A stretch of 64,000 nt of DNA. Origin: Agapetus fuscipes (taxonomy: Eukaryota; Arthropoda; Insecta; Trichoptera; Glossosomatidae). The translations under genes and the position numbers were made by a program. Shown here piece after piece: positions 24,001 to 31,619 of this stretch. The notes beneath the pieces are model-generated. The model did no database searches. It was given only the letters and a program-made list of their open reading frames with translations, and had not been told where the DNA came from. The stretch lies in assembly GCA_951799405.1 (NCBI GenBank), contig OX637339.1, positions 12,338,001 through 12,402,000 on the forward strand, read 5' to 3'. The stretch's first letter is position 1; each line of letters begins with the position of its first letter.

Positions 24001-25101
24001 TGTAAAATAAACAACTGTATAAGAAGACCTGTGTATTTTAATTTGAAAGACTTTTGAACCCTAATTTCGTAACAATATTATGTTTCATTTTTACTATCTT
24101 TAATCTATCAATGTTATATAATGCATATATAAAGACACAAGTAACTTTGACAATCCTGGGCCTGAAGTCTCAACGGGCGTTGGCAGATCATACCCTATCT
24201 ATTTGCAATAGAACATGGCGTCGTAATAAACAGCTGATCGCTATACCATACAAAATGTAGAAGTTATTTAGATGCAATAATGTTTTATTGTGTTCTATGC
24301 ATGTTCAAATAGATGCAGTATTATCATTAATCAATTCAAATTTGTACTGGGTCCATAGTTGCTGACTAATGGTGACCAAGCATACAGAGAGCTTTTGAAG
24401 TGTGATTTACACGAAAACAGCGCTCACTAAATTGCATGTATTGTTTGTTACAGTATTGTCTCCTGTAACCTCAGTCCCCAGCTCCCTGGGCCTCACGTAT
24501 GAGAGGATATCGTCTCCCGAAGAAGTTTACAGATCTCTGCATATCAGGCTGGAGCCCCCGGGGTCAGAGGGCGGGAGTGCCAACACTTCCACCACCAAAA
24601 CTATAGGTAAATACAGTCAAGTGAGTCAAGTATGTACATTCCCTACAGAATGCAACACAAATAAGCTACACATATAGTGTAACTTCTTGCCTGTGTTATC
24701 CCCGAAGGGGTCTCATTTGGCGATTCGGGACCTATTTATTTTTACAGGTAACGCCAACCACTTCAGTTGAAGTGGTGGTTTCCCAGCTCCCAAGAGGGCT
24801 GGTACTCTTTTCTTGTGAAGGCTGAGTAAACCATGCCGGTATTTTATTTTGGGGCTTGAAACAAACACCAAAACGGGAAATCATTTCTGACACCCCCGAT
24901 GGGATTCGGACCCGAGCTCACGGCATGTACCAAATGCAAGCACTGTACCAACTGAGCTATCGACCGGACTGGTACATAATCTATAATTGTTTTTTTTTTA
25001 TTTCAGAATCTCCTACAGCCCTCCGTGAGATGACAACAGACTTCTCCTGGAGAGGATCTGCTTCAGAGCCACAAAACCAATGTGCGGAAACAAACCACTG
25101 A
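1..25101 (+). CDS. Sidestep-family Ig/FN3 transmembrane receptor, 5' partial, 16 exons
   Basis: Sidestep (Side) family proteins are neuronal and muscle surface receptors that bind Beat-family Ig proteins and guide motor axons. The 16 exons I place join with GT-AG introns into one frame of 735 codons plus TGA at 25099. The order is the end of one Ig domain, further Ig domains, an FN3 domain, a membrane span (fragment residues about 330-374) and a cytoplasmic tail of about 360 residues. Family-specific strings are visible: GIEDGWKLDIH, VPLVSLELG, DVYFEC, NQSLVLQ, PCVFHIVPAG and NQTSDSLNISCVEGFDGG. Signal peptide and first Ig domains lie before the window. Which of the several insect Side paralogues this is cannot be decided here. 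Introns range from a few hundred bases to 11.5 kb and are filled with transposons. Confidence 0.9.
72..494 (+). repeat. Tandem decayed copies of exon B acceptor and 5' exon part, about 94 bp each
   Basis: The landmark CTACTTTG recurs at 179, 273, 367, 459 (CTACTTTA there) and 565, spacing 94, 94, 92 and 106 bases. Each of the later units carries the pyrimidine tract, an AG (214, 308, 402, 494), ATGTCCCC and the beginning of the exon, then breaks off before the rest of the Ig strand. An older, fuller but acceptor-poor copy lies at 72-180. Reading on from the decoy acceptors meets a TGA in the next pyrimidine tract, so they are not productive exons. Confidence 0.85.
495..625 (+). CDS. Sidestep-like exon B, Ig domain first half
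   Basis: The acceptor is TTTGGCAG at 487-494 and the donor GTGAGT at 626. It encodes VPLVSLELG, then DVYFEC with the first Ig cysteine and the core Trp of IQWLHG. It is preceded by four decayed copies of its own acceptor and 5' part. Confidence 0.9.
751..946. repeat. Near-perfect palindrome, 84-bp arms, 28-nt loop
   Basis: Arm 751-834 matches the reverse complement of 863-946 with about one mismatch near the outer end. The right arm with part of the loop contains CTGAAGA (858), a GGGAG/CTCCC stem and GAAAC (885), a hammerhead-like arrangement. It resembles the inverted terminal structures of Penelope-like elements found elsewhere in the window, but there is no coding sequence here. Confidence 0.8.
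985..1330 (+). pseudogene. Non-LTR retrotransposon C-terminal fragment, broken
   Basis: With frame changes and a stop it reads as a LINE reverse-transcriptase tail: VLRRARVDRELLTNVKVWK, ISHPGHLLRREKYHFLHLIL and RGPGKK-like parts. These match the common C-terminal block (GH-x4-R-x-KY-x-LLQLI) of arthropod non-LTR elements. It is a different family from the LINE just downstream. Confidence 0.7.
1392..4096 (-). mobile_element. Non-LTR retrotransposon (LINE), near-complete EN-RT ORF
   Basis: A minus-strand ORF of 883 codons (4079-1428) is free of stops. It has part of an APE-type endonuclease (LLGDFNGW, NTDHYLL), a full reverse transcriptase with the YADD box in LLYADDAVVLAD, FVDLEKAFDSVDR, GVRQGCVMSPWLFN and a C-terminal RWFGHLERMDDERL-type block ending in RKKWRRIC. 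The N-terminal endonuclease motif seems cut off, so the copy is 5' truncated but young. The clade (RTE- or CR1/L2-like) is not settled. The 3' end runs into ACTGTT repeats near 1392. It lies antisense in a Sidestep intron. Confidence 0.92.
4115..4274 (+). CDS. Sidestep-like exon C, Ig domain second half
   Basis: The acceptor TTCTAG ends at 4114 and the donor GTAAGT starts at 4275. It encodes GVIISNQSLVLQRL and SGVYLCQATNEEG, the second Ig cysteine in its Y-x-C context. A LINE ends only about 20 bases upstream of the acceptor. Confidence 0.9.
4303..4545 (-). repeat. LINE family-A 3' tail fragments (two pieces)
   Basis: 4303-4385 and 4437-4545 match, in antisense, the first and last parts of the 3' untranslated region that follows the LINE ORFs at 9052, 52155 and 61335. 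The second ends in TCTAATCTAAATCTAAA, the simple tail. Confidence 0.75.
4577..4671 (+). CDS. Sidestep-like exon D, start of last Ig domain
   Basis: Acceptor TTACAG ends at 4576; donor GTAGAA at 4672. It encodes YRPYCKKSQQ and KVICELHANPK with the first cysteine of the domain. Phase agrees on both sides. Confidence 0.88.
5095..5440 (-). repeat. Interspersed repeat D, antisense copy (LINE 3' region type)
   Basis: The reverse complement aligns by eye with 46785-47280 (GCACTAGCCACCCCAAGGG, CTCCAGAGGCAGA, TTCTGTTCC). No open frame. It is probably the 3' part of a second non-LTR family. Confidence 0.6.
5684..5795 (+). CDS. Sidestep-like exon E, Ig domain middle
   Basis: Acceptor TTCCAG ends at 5683; donor GTAGAT at 5796. 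It encodes VHFTWKFNNSE with the core Trp. It leaves phase 1, completed by GT at 6494 to give Gly. Confidence 0.88.
6494..6625 (+). CDS. Sidestep-like exon F, Ig domain end
   Basis: Acceptor GAGCAG ends at 6493; donor GTATAC at 6626. It encodes SDYGTITCSGGNSVGEQ and PCVFHIVPAG, which closes the last Ig domain and leads into FN3. Confidence 0.9.
7098..7210 (+). CDS. Sidestep-like exon G, FN3 first half
   Basis: Acceptor TTTGCAG ends at 7097; donor GTAGGT at 7211. It encodes NQTSDSLNISCVEGFDGG, a signature string of Side-family FN3 domains. Confidence 0.92.
7548..7660 (-). repeat. LINE family-A 3' tail fragment
   Basis: CAACTCTTGCCGACCTTCCC, GGGGTGACATTGGCAAAGTG and ATACCAACCTATAAGTCAAG match the family tail in antisense. 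It lies in the intron just before Sidestep exon H. Confidence 0.8.
7709..7892 (+). CDS. Sidestep-like exon H, FN3 second half
   Basis: Acceptor TTCCAG ends at 7708; donor GTAAGT at 7893. It encodes FSNLQSGSAFIIEVSSYNKK and GASEPYVLHAYT, the F and G strands of the FN3 fold. Confidence 0.92.
8227..8361 (+). CDS. Sidestep-like exon I, transmembrane segment
   Basis: Acceptor TTTAG ends at 8226; donor GTAAAT at 8362. A hydrophobic run of about 25 residues (LLTVLMTLTGFLVLLAIALV) is followed by the basic stop-transfer stretch ARCRGPRR. A 5S-LINE chimera begins about 20 bases after the donor. Confidence 0.92.
8379..8468 (+). rRNA. 5S rRNA-derived fragment (pseudogene head of a chimera)
   Basis: The stretch reads as 5S rRNA from about its tenth base to about base 95: a diverged CCATACCATGTTGAA, then GATCACCGAAGTTAAGCA, GGGCGCGG and TAGTACTTGGATGGG, then ACCGC. 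It therefore keeps the internal control region used by TFIIIA and Pol III, with several changes. It lacks the 3' end of 5S and joins directly to LINE coding sequence, so it is not a functional rRNA gene. Confidence 0.88.
8379..9402 (+). mobile_element. Chimeric 5S-LINE element (5'-truncated LINE family A with 5S head)
   Basis: After the 5S part, 8473-9051 is an open frame for the LINE C-terminus (LMYGSEAWTVNESEISKV, RWFGHMERMNEERL, GRGRPRKVWMDQI, RKKWRSICNVGG). The family 3' untranslated tail follows to 9402, ending in TTAGATTAGATTAGATTA. The order Pol III head, LINE part, LINE tail is that of a SINE3-type element, but this one keeps about 190 LINE codons. It starts about 20 bases after the Sidestep membrane-exon donor. 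Confidence 0.85.
9428..9732 (+). mobile_element. tRNA-derived SINE, type 1
   Basis: The head CCGTAGTCCAGTGG and GTCGATTCGGATCCC are A- and B-box-like parts of a tRNA-related sequence. The body is shared with 20130-20290 (reverse) and 24360-24425, and the end is a TTA repeat. It follows the LINE tail directly. Confidence 0.75.
10039..12486 (+). repeat. 5' LTR of the LARD-like element
   Basis: 2448 bp, TG...CA ends. A TATAAA box at 11153 and several AATAAA-type signals are present, but I cannot assign U3/R/U5. I could not recognise a tRNA primer site right after 12486. Confidence 0.9.
13788..14005 (+). repeat. LINE family-A 3' tail inside the LARD interior
   Basis: TTATAGGTTGGTGTGCGGC, TGACCACCCATGCTGTGG and CATGCGGCATGTGTTAGCGC match the family tail, with more changes than the copies outside. 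Confidence 0.8.
14152..14400 (+). mobile_element. tRNA-derived SINE, type 2, inside the LARD interior
   Basis: ACAGCTCACTTGGTAGAACG and the following CTTGCGTGCC form the tRNA-like head with a decayed B box. The body (GGTTTATTTCAAACC, GAGAACCAGCC, CTTTAACTG) is shared with 21275-21470 and with antisense copies at 24680-24965 and 26350-26530. Confidence 0.75.
14712..15270 (-). repeat. LINE (family of 1392-4096) 3' end, decayed, in the LARD interior
   Basis: TAGGGGTGGCCAGAGCCTCT matches the 3' end of the LINE at 1392, and the rest follows its C-terminal coding part in antisense with frame breaks. Confidence 0.75.
16726..16950 (+). repeat. 18-bp G-rich minisatellite next to the polypurine tract
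   Basis: About twelve copies of AAGAGGGGTGGGGAAGCC and the close variant ending TAGC. The core AAAGAGGGGTGGGG resembles the real polypurine tract AAAGAGGGGAA at 17128-17138. The paired G4 runs could form quadruplexes on the + strand. Confidence 0.9.
17128..17138 (+). promoter_or_regulatory. Polypurine tract of the LARD-like element
   Basis: AAAGAGGGGAA directly abuts the TG of the 3' LTR. This is the expected plus-strand primer site and fixes the element's direction. Confidence 0.85.
17139..19586 (+). repeat. 3' LTR of the LARD-like element
   Basis: I found no difference from the 5' LTR on reading. It is followed by the target duplication AACT. Confidence 0.9.
19903..19992 (+). CDS. Sidestep-like exon J, cytoplasmic
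   Basis: Acceptor TTCCTCAG ends at 19902; donor GTACGT at 19993. It encodes a polar Ser/Thr-rich stretch ending TESVDSL. It follows an 11.5-kb intron that contains the 9.5-kb LTR element. Confidence 0.85.
20130..20290 (-). repeat. SINE type 1, antisense 3' part
   Basis: AAGCAAGACCCATTTTCTGT and GTAAGGCTGGATGAACCTTT are the reverse of the 3' half of the SINE at 9428-9732. Confidence 0.65.
20313..20558. repeat. Small inverted-repeat element, possible MITE
   Basis: GACTACAGGGGAAGAACAAG near 20318 is matched in reverse at 20533-20556 (CTTGTTTTTCCCCTGTAGTC). The interior is non-coding. A tRNA-like SINE head in antisense follows at 20575-20650. Confidence 0.5.
20842..21044 (+). CDS. Sidestep-like exon K, cytoplasmic
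   Basis: Acceptor CTCCAG ends at 20841; donor GTAAGA at 21045. It encodes DKSPDILLDGK and a Ser/Arg-rich part ending EENGQYVQ. Phases agree with both neighbours. Confidence 0.85.
21080..21470 (+). repeat. LINE family-A tail (21080-21215) followed by SINE type 2 body (21275-21470)
   Basis: TGTTCATTTGAGGTTTGGAT and ACACGTGTTTGTTTGTG match the tail variant at 52385-52460. The second part has TGTCAGAAATGATTTCCTGC, GAGAACCCGTCGCC and AACTGTAAATAGGTTCCATT of SINE type 2. Confidence 0.75.
21700..21855 (+). CDS. Sidestep-like exon L, cytoplasmic
   Basis: Acceptor TTTTCCAG ends at 21699; donor GTGAGT at 21856. It is exactly 52 codons and includes the Tyr motifs PPVYRM and VYDKVYEDM, possible phosphorylation sites by inference. 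Confidence 0.85.
22140..22345 (+). repeat. LINE family-A 3' tail, decayed
   Basis: TAGGTTGGTATGAGGCTGAC, TGTTTCAGGGAAG and GTCTGCTTATGGGTATACAT match the family tail. Confidence 0.75.
22610..22850 (+). CDS. Sidestep-like exon M, cytoplasmic
   Basis: Acceptor TTTTCCAG ends at 22609; donor GTAATT at 22851. It encodes a His/Pro-rich segment beginning LTEDPSLSHPELYMS. It is GC-rich compared with the flanking introns. Confidence 0.85.
23095..23215 (-). repeat. LINE 3' end fragment (family of 1392-4096)
   Basis: GAGATGGCCAGAGACTGC and TCCTATCCTTGCATACTC correspond to the end of that LINE in antisense. Confidence 0.6.
23526..23672 (+). CDS. Sidestep-like exon N, cytoplasmic
   Basis: Acceptor TTTACAG ends at 23525; donor GTAAAC at 23673. 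It encodes ANPLDMDYLIMSPGHK and KISYHQRVNPYQEAAY, rich in Tyr. Confidence 0.85.
24454..24606 (+). CDS. Sidestep-like exon O, cytoplasmic
   Basis: Acceptor TTACAG ends at 24453; donor GTAAAT at 24607. It encodes SLGLTYERISSPEEVYRSL, again with Tyr in acidic context. Confidence 0.83.
24680..24965 (-). mobile_element. tRNA-derived SINE, type 2, near full length
   Basis: On the minus strand the head reads GATAGCTCAGTTGGTACAGT, then a B box GGGTCCGAATCCCATCGGGG, then the family body through ACCCCTTCGG to the GAAGTTACACTA end. It is one of the better-preserved copies and lies just upstream of the last Sidestep exon. Confidence 0.85.
25007..25101 (+). CDS. Sidestep-like last coding exon P
   Basis: The acceptor is a long T-tract plus TTTCAG ending at 25006. 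It encodes a short tail with TDFSWRGSASEP and stops at TGA 25099-25101. A tRNA-derived SINE sits immediately upstream of the acceptor (24680-24965). Confidence 0.83.
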
Positions 25102-27560
25102 TACCATAAATAGTCACCTTAAAATACATACATAGATTATTATATCGAGGGTGGTGCAGATGAAAGTATGGATGTTGACCATGAGCACAATATAATTGGC
25201 ATACGGGCAATGGCATAAATATGGCATCAAATTAGAATCTCGATGATCACAGGGGCAAACCAATATTTTGTTATTCGTTGGTAAGAATTTTAGTCCTATA
25301 CGAATGTGACCTGCTGAGGAAATAAGTTGTGAATTCAAAATTGTGCTCAGTCTATTTTTTCTCAGTGGACAAACGTCAAAGTTATACGTAACAAGGATCC
25401 TCAGTAACCAATATCAAAACTATGTAGTAAACGCGAAGAGGTAAAAAAAAAATACTTGCCAGTACCCATAGTACGAGTTGCAAAACTTGAGTAATGTAAA
25501 GTTTACGGCAATTATTAAAGAGTGATTTCCCCCAAAATCTGCCGTTTTTGTTTGTTTGAACTTGATTTTCTTCATCACTGTAACTCTTTTGCTAAGACCA
25601 TAAAGTGTAAGAAACAAAAATGGCACATTTTGGGAGAAATCGCTCTTTAATATTTTCCGTAAACTTTACTTTTCTCAAGTTTTGCAACTCCTACTAAGGG
25701 TACAGTAGCTTTTTCTGTCTTGTTTATGAAATTATTAGACTGTTCCAAATTGTTGTTTTTTTGAGATGTCTTTATTATTTGGATGTTATATCTAGCTTGA
25801 TTATTACATCTAAACACACTGATATGAAAATAAACCCGATCTAAAAATCAGTAATGCTTGATATTGATTTTGAGCTTTGACTGTGATCCATAGTTTCTTT
25901 CTTTTTTTCTCTTCTTTTGCTTACGTTTTGTTACTGCTAACTTCTTTGAAGCTCTGCTACCTTCTGATTAGAATCAAATGATAAGCGTTCGAAAAAAATA
26001 AAAACAGTTATAAGAATCAGTAAGTACTTAATGGCTCATTACAGCTGTAAACTTGTTATATCTGTGATCGCTATAACCGAGTTTGACTGTATTGATATTT
26101 TTTTCATGGACCTGAAATATTTTTAAGAATTCTCCTTAACATTTCAACACAAAATAATATGTTTTAAGTAAATCAGTGCCATGATAATATTAGTAAATAA
26201 GACTGACAATAGTTATAAATAAATTATACTTGTATAGAGGGTTCTTGAGGTGTGATTTAAAAAATAATTAGCCCTCTTGATAATAATTCAACCTGGAAAC
26301 TACAGTATCTCTAGTATAAAACATTGTGTAAATTCTCCTGCAATGCAACTAAGCTACTCATATAGTGTAACTTCTTGCTTTGCTATCTCCGAAGGGGTCT
26401 CATGTGGTGATCGGGACCCACCGGGGTTTGAAATAAACACCGAAGGGGAAATCATTTCTGACACCCACAGTGGGGATCAAACCCTAGCATTCGGCATGGA
26501 ATGCAAGCACTCTACAAATTAACCAGACCCATGATTGCGTAAATACAAAAATATATCAAACAAAAGCACAGAGCTTGATTTATTTTTCATACATTGTTTT
26601 CAATATTTGCGATGGTGGAGAATTTGCATGATGTTTTACATTCCATGTTCTTGTATTGTGTGTTAATCAATAGTCGTGAGTTGCAGAGAAACATTAACGT
26701 TCAATATTCACATTCCATGCATGTAAGTTTGCGATTCCACATACTGCATATTGTGTTCATTCAAAATATAACCTACAAATAAAAATAAGCTATGCTACTC
26801 TTTCCCTGTTGTTATTGGCAAAAATGGACCATTTTTTCACAGCATGGTTCGTCAGCCTCATATCAACTTGTAAATCAAAGAAAACTTATAAAATGTGAAA
26901 ATTGAATTACTTACGTTATTATAAAAGACCACTATGTTGTGTAAATAAATAGGTTTTAAATCTCATATATTATAAAAAATAATAAATAAATTTAATGAAG
27001 ATTTTCTCGTCTCTAAAAAAACAGTGATAATATAATAAAAAGGAGACATTAATGTGTAAGTAATTATAAGCAACTTATACTTAAACTTTTATTTTGAAAT
27101 AACAATGTTACTACTGAAAGAAATAAATGTAGCTTACAGAGAGCCTGGCCACCCATACTGGAGAGGGAAAGATATCTGAATGGTTGATTTAAATAAGACA
27201 CTACATAAGAACAAACACGTTCAGTTTTTATTGAAGGATACAGTTTGGTTCTATTTACCAAGGAAAATAACTTAACTTAGTGCATAAAAATCTGTTTACG
27301 TATTATAGGCTGGTTTAAACACTGCAAGTTGGATTTTGGCAATTTAAAAAAAAACATTAAACAGTTTTTACCAAAATGCAAGCTACATAAACAAGTTACT
27401 CTGTTGATTTTTGTCCAAAAATCATACAAATTCCTTACCTTCTCGAACATGTTTTATTACTACGGTACTTAGTGCCTTTTAAAATCTACCATTCATTCAG
27501 TAAAATGTTTTGAATAAACAATCTCCTTGATCTGTCTCAATCATAAGATTGGCTTGCAGC
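25102..27560. other. Sidestep 3' flank: no gene seen; repeats only
   Basis: AT-rich. It contains a repeat related to the dispersed GTCACACGGCC/GGACCCTAGT family in antisense (25365-25425), a diverged half of the 27916-28141 foldback (25868-25935), a type 2 SINE in antisense (26350-26530) and a LINE tail piece in antisense (26812-26885). I found no coding exon. Confidence 0.6.
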
Positions 27561-27581
27561 AATGCATGCCATTCTTTAACG

Positions 27582-27818
27582 CCAAGGACGTACCAAGGAT
27601 CAAAACTAGGGGGGGGGGGGGGGGGGCAAGTTTTGAAAATTGAAGATAAAAACTTGAGCACAACTTTATTTTATGCTATAAAGTCATGTGCAGTCCGCTG
27701 TACAATTTATTTTTATTATTACAATGGTTATTGCAATGAGCAACAAAATTGAGTAGCTATTTAAGGTATTTTCTTACCTCAGCTGGTGGGGCAGCTGCCC
27801 CTTCCTGGGTACGCCCAT
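27582..27818. mobile_element. Short inverted-repeat element with an 18-G run
   Basis: AAGGACGTACCAAGGAT at the left and CTTCCTGGGTACGCCCAT at the right are imperfect inverted repeats. The interior is about 200 bp, non-coding, and starts with 18 consecutive G (27609-27626). No clear target duplication. Confidence 0.55.
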
Positions 27819-27915
27819 GTTTATCGCCATTCCTCCCTATCTATGGCAATTCATTTGAGCTTTTTGTAGGAAGAACACCTCAAATATAAACGATAAAAGA
27901 AATGCTTAATTTTTA

Positions 27916-28141
27916 GGTTCCGGGTTTTGACCGTGGTCCATATTTTTTGCTTCTTTTCTTCTTCTTTCTTGATACTTTTTGAAGACTTTCAGCTGACTTC
28001 TGAAGTGAGCAAAGCTCCGAAGAAGTCACCCACAGAGGAGACAAAACGTCAGCTGAAAGTCTTCAAGAAGTATCAAGAAAGAAGAAAAAGAAAAAATAAG
28101 AAAAGAAGCAAAAATATGGACCACGGTCAAAACCCGGAACC
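27916..28141. repeat. Foldback element, 82/94-bp arms
   Basis: GGTTCCGGGTTTTGACCGTG at 27916 is mirrored at 28122-28141; the arms differ by an indel in the purine-rich part. The loop has CTGAAGT, a GAGC/GCTC stem and CGAAG at 28000-28022. The ORF through it (27927-28193) is mostly the translated palindrome and is not taken as a gene. Confidence 0.7.
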
Positions 28142-28917
28142 AAAACATCAAGCATCTGAATCCGGCCATGAAAGCCTAAAAACGTTGATATAAAATATAT
28201 TTTAACCTTGCCATATCAACTTGCAGATTATTTCTGTTTAAAGGTTCATCAAGCAGGTAGATTATTTCAGTTTAAAGTCCCGTATGTTTTCTTAGAAGAT
28301 TTTCAAATCAACAAATTACTGTTTTAATGTATAATCTTTTTGTTTTGATAAATTTGTTAATTTTGTATATATATCAACTCGGCGGTCAAAATATTTTTCG
28401 GCTTTGTGGCATCACCCATAGGAAATAAAAAACGGATTCCTAATAAACAGGGGGCATTTCTTTGTATTTAACAGCATGGTGATGTGTATAAGTTTTTTTT
28501 CATTTATGTTGAATGCAATGTCTTTTCAAACTAACTACCTACATAATTTTGTATTGAAGTTAGATTCTCTTTCCTCTCTCCTCATCACATCACATTTTTC
28601 CCCAATATTTCAGATGTGCCGAGTCCATTGTTAAAAATATTGAAAAGCTATAATTAATCATTCAAAAGTACAAAGTAGTTATTTAAACCATGTTTAAAAT
28701 AGAATGATAATATCAATGAATAATTTTACAACGAAAGCAGTTTCTTTATTTTGCATGTCTACGCCATTGTTTTGTTTGACAGGAATGGCTGGCACTTATT
28801 AACCTTCTTTGTCATATGCTGGTTTCTAATCCATTATATTATATGTCAAGGTTTTCTGTAGTTAATTTTTGAGTGCTCGCTTGACAAATGTTGATAATCT
28901 CTAATACTGAAAGGAAT

Positions 28918-29375
28918 TAAAGATTTTAAATTATGATTACGGTCGTTAGACATTTTATAGAATGAAAAAAACTGATTTTACTGACCGTGCAAAAGAGAAG
29001 AACGATTTTCTCTACGTTTCGTCGGAGTCAGGCACCCAACTTCCACAGAGATGACAGCTACATACTTTCCAGTATGTGGAGGCCAGTACTAACTTGTATG
29101 ATCCACCCTTTCATTAATCAGACGATTTCACAAGAAGACATAATATCATCCTTCTGTACAACTGGGGCTATTGCGACATCTATGGATGCATCACCGAAGG
29201 TTAATAAAAGTACCTACAACCTTCGGCCTCGATCAAACAACAATAATTCAACAGTTCGTGGTTCTTCTTTGTAGAAGAGACACGTCTCCTGAGGACGTCG
29301 GATATGACTCCGATGAAATGTAGAGAAAATCGTTCTTCTCTTTTGCACGGTCAGTAAAATCCGTTTTTTTCACTG
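28918..29375. mobile_element. Palindromic-ended element, Penelope-like, copy 1
   Basis: 68-bp inverted arms (28963-29030 and 29305-29372). A second copy at 57774-57990 shares the left border (AAGATTTTAAATTATGATTA) and the left arm. A hammerhead-like CTGAGGA-stem-GAAA lies at 29289-29320. No reverse transcriptase remains. Confidence 0.6.
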
Positions 29376-30042
29376 AAAGGAATGTCTGTTAATTTGAGAC
29401 TTGGTATCGCCAAAAATAAAGCAATGTTTTTATCTGAACTCAGGTCTTAGCCATTTTGCGACAAATAAACCAAAACTTCAGTGAGTTCAGTTATCAATTA
29501 ATCAGATCATCTTTTATAGTTTTTAAATATTTTGTAACCTCATATCTAGGGTGCTGCAAATCAGAAATATGGTGTTTTGAGTTAAATATGCCGTTCCATG
29601 CATGCTACGTGTTGATAAACCGCCATAACTCCAAGAGATTTCAATATTAAAATGAGAGATGTATGTGGCACCACATTTTATTTCAATGCAAGAAATTTCC
29701 AACTCATTGTGCTCAATTTGACACATCTTGACTTGTGTCATTCTAGATTTGGGGATAGGATTTTTCTTCAATAGCGGCCATTTTTATAAAAACCTTGTAA
29801 ATAAATGTAAACCAGATTTTATATTTTAATTAATATAAGTAGTTAACATTTAAACAAAGTGTAAATAAAAATTATAAATATTTAATTATTTAGTCAGTTG
29901 TAAGTGTATTTTTTTGTTAAAACATGAAAAAAAGTTTTTTTATCAAAAATATCTAAATTTTATCAAAATAAAAAATACTTATTACTTCCAAAACATGTTT
30001 ATTATTTTTTTAAATTACAAGGTGTTGCCAACAAATAAAAAT
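29376..30042. other. Intergenic, no gene seen
   Basis: AT-rich sequence between the palindromic element and the 3' end of the valyl-tRNA synthetase gene. Short ORFs here have no recognisable features. Confidence 0.5.
29998..30003 (-). promoter_or_regulatory. Poly(A) signal of the valyl-tRNA synthetase gene
   Basis: AATAAA on the minus strand about 40 bases after the stop codon at 30043-30045. Confidence 0.6.
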
Positions 30043-31619
30043 TTAAGAATTTCTACTTTTGTATTTCTGCAAATCTTCCTTCAAAATATTCAACTTTTCT
30101 CTATGCATTTTTTGTACATTCTGCGAAACTTTATTTCTATATCCATCGCTATTCATTGATACTTCCATCTTTTTTATATTCTTCAATATCATCATTCTTT
30201 TCTTCTCAAGTTTCTCATAATTTTTACATTTTTCCACAACACCATCTTCCAACAATTCCAGTTCAACTTTACACAACCCATTATTCACAAAACTGGACAA
30301 CAGTGAATTCAAGTCTACGCTATTTTTTATGGCAACATTCGTACACTTGCATAAAAATTTCAACAAACTCAAATTTTCAGTAACATTTTTTTTCGCGCTG
30401 TCATCCCGGCATTCTATATTCAAATTGTGTTCTATTTTCTTTGAAATGTTATAATTCGTTTTCATCTTCCGTACGGCAGTTATAATATTTAAAATCAAAT
30501 TCATTTCTTCTTCTATAACGTCATTTCTAAACTGTTTAAAATAATCTACATTAGGAAATTTCAGATTTTCTTCTGTGTCTGTATACTCAAGTATGCAATT
30601 TTCTTTTAAAGGAACTGCAGACAGAACTTCTTCAACTAAATACGGCATGAAAGGCGCTAGACATCTTAAAGCTGTATTCAAACAAAACGAAAACACATGA
30701 CAATTGCTAGATAACTTACAAATAGAATCATTACGGTTAGATAATGATTTCAAATTGAATTTCGTACACTCAATGTACACGTCGCACATTTCATGATACA
30801 AAAAATCTTTTAACGCGGTTGTAGCAAAATGAAAATTATATTCTTCAACGGAATCCTTAACTTGTTGCACTAAAAAACTCAAACGACTCAAAATCCACAA
30901 ATCAACATTAGAAAAATCTTTTATGCTCGTTAAATGTAAAACATTCTTATCATTAACAATATTATACACATTTTGCGTATATTTAATGCACTGCCATATC
31001 TTATTACAAAACAATTTGTTAGAATAGCATTCGTCGACGTCAAATTGTATAAAATGATTCATTACGTTTCTAGAACAAAGCGTAAATCGTAATGCGTCAA
31101 CTCCGCACTGATTTATCCCAGAAGGAAAGTTTTTCTTTTGTTCTTCCAGCGTCATTGAATATTCCTCTTGCGTCAAATAGCCATGATCAAAGGAAGCTTT
31201 CGCTTTATCATTCAAACCTTGTAAAGTAATTCCGTTGATAACATCTTCCGGCTGGATCACATTCCCTTTACTTTTAGACATTTTAGCACCTTTTGCATCA
31301 CAAATTACACCGTGCAACAAAACTTTATTGAACGGTAATTTCTGCGTCAATTTAGAACCCAACATGACCATTCTGCAAACCCAAAAGCAAAGGATATCGT
31401 GCCCTGTTACCATCAAACTTAGAGGGTATAATTGCTTGAAGTCTTTTGTCTCTTCTGGCCAGCCAAAAGAAGAAAATGGGTAAATTCCAGATGAAAACCA
31501 AGTATCTAAAACGTCAGTGTCTTGTTCGCAGGTTATTTGTTCCATTTTTACGCTGAGATGTGTTGACGCTTTTAATGCGGCTTCGCTTTGGTTTTCAGCA
31601 GCTATCCAGATGAACTTAT
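30043..31619 (-). CDS. VARS2: Valyl-tRNA synthetase exon 2
   Basis: Acceptor TTTTATAG on the minus strand ends at 31620. Begins KFIWIAAENQ after the split Asp codon; contains TWFSSGIYPFS, the KMSKS box, the anticodon-binding domain and the coiled-coil tail. Confidence 0.93.

Noticed and set aside
24880..24965. tRNA-like sequence with A and B boxes (also at 9428, 14152, 20575)
   Set aside because: These are heads of SINEs with broken cloverleaf positions and shared non-tRNA bodies, not tRNA genes.
27927..28193. 88-codon Lys/Arg-rich ORF
   Set aside because: Most of it is one arm of a palindrome; the basic composition follows from the GAAGAAAAAG purine run.
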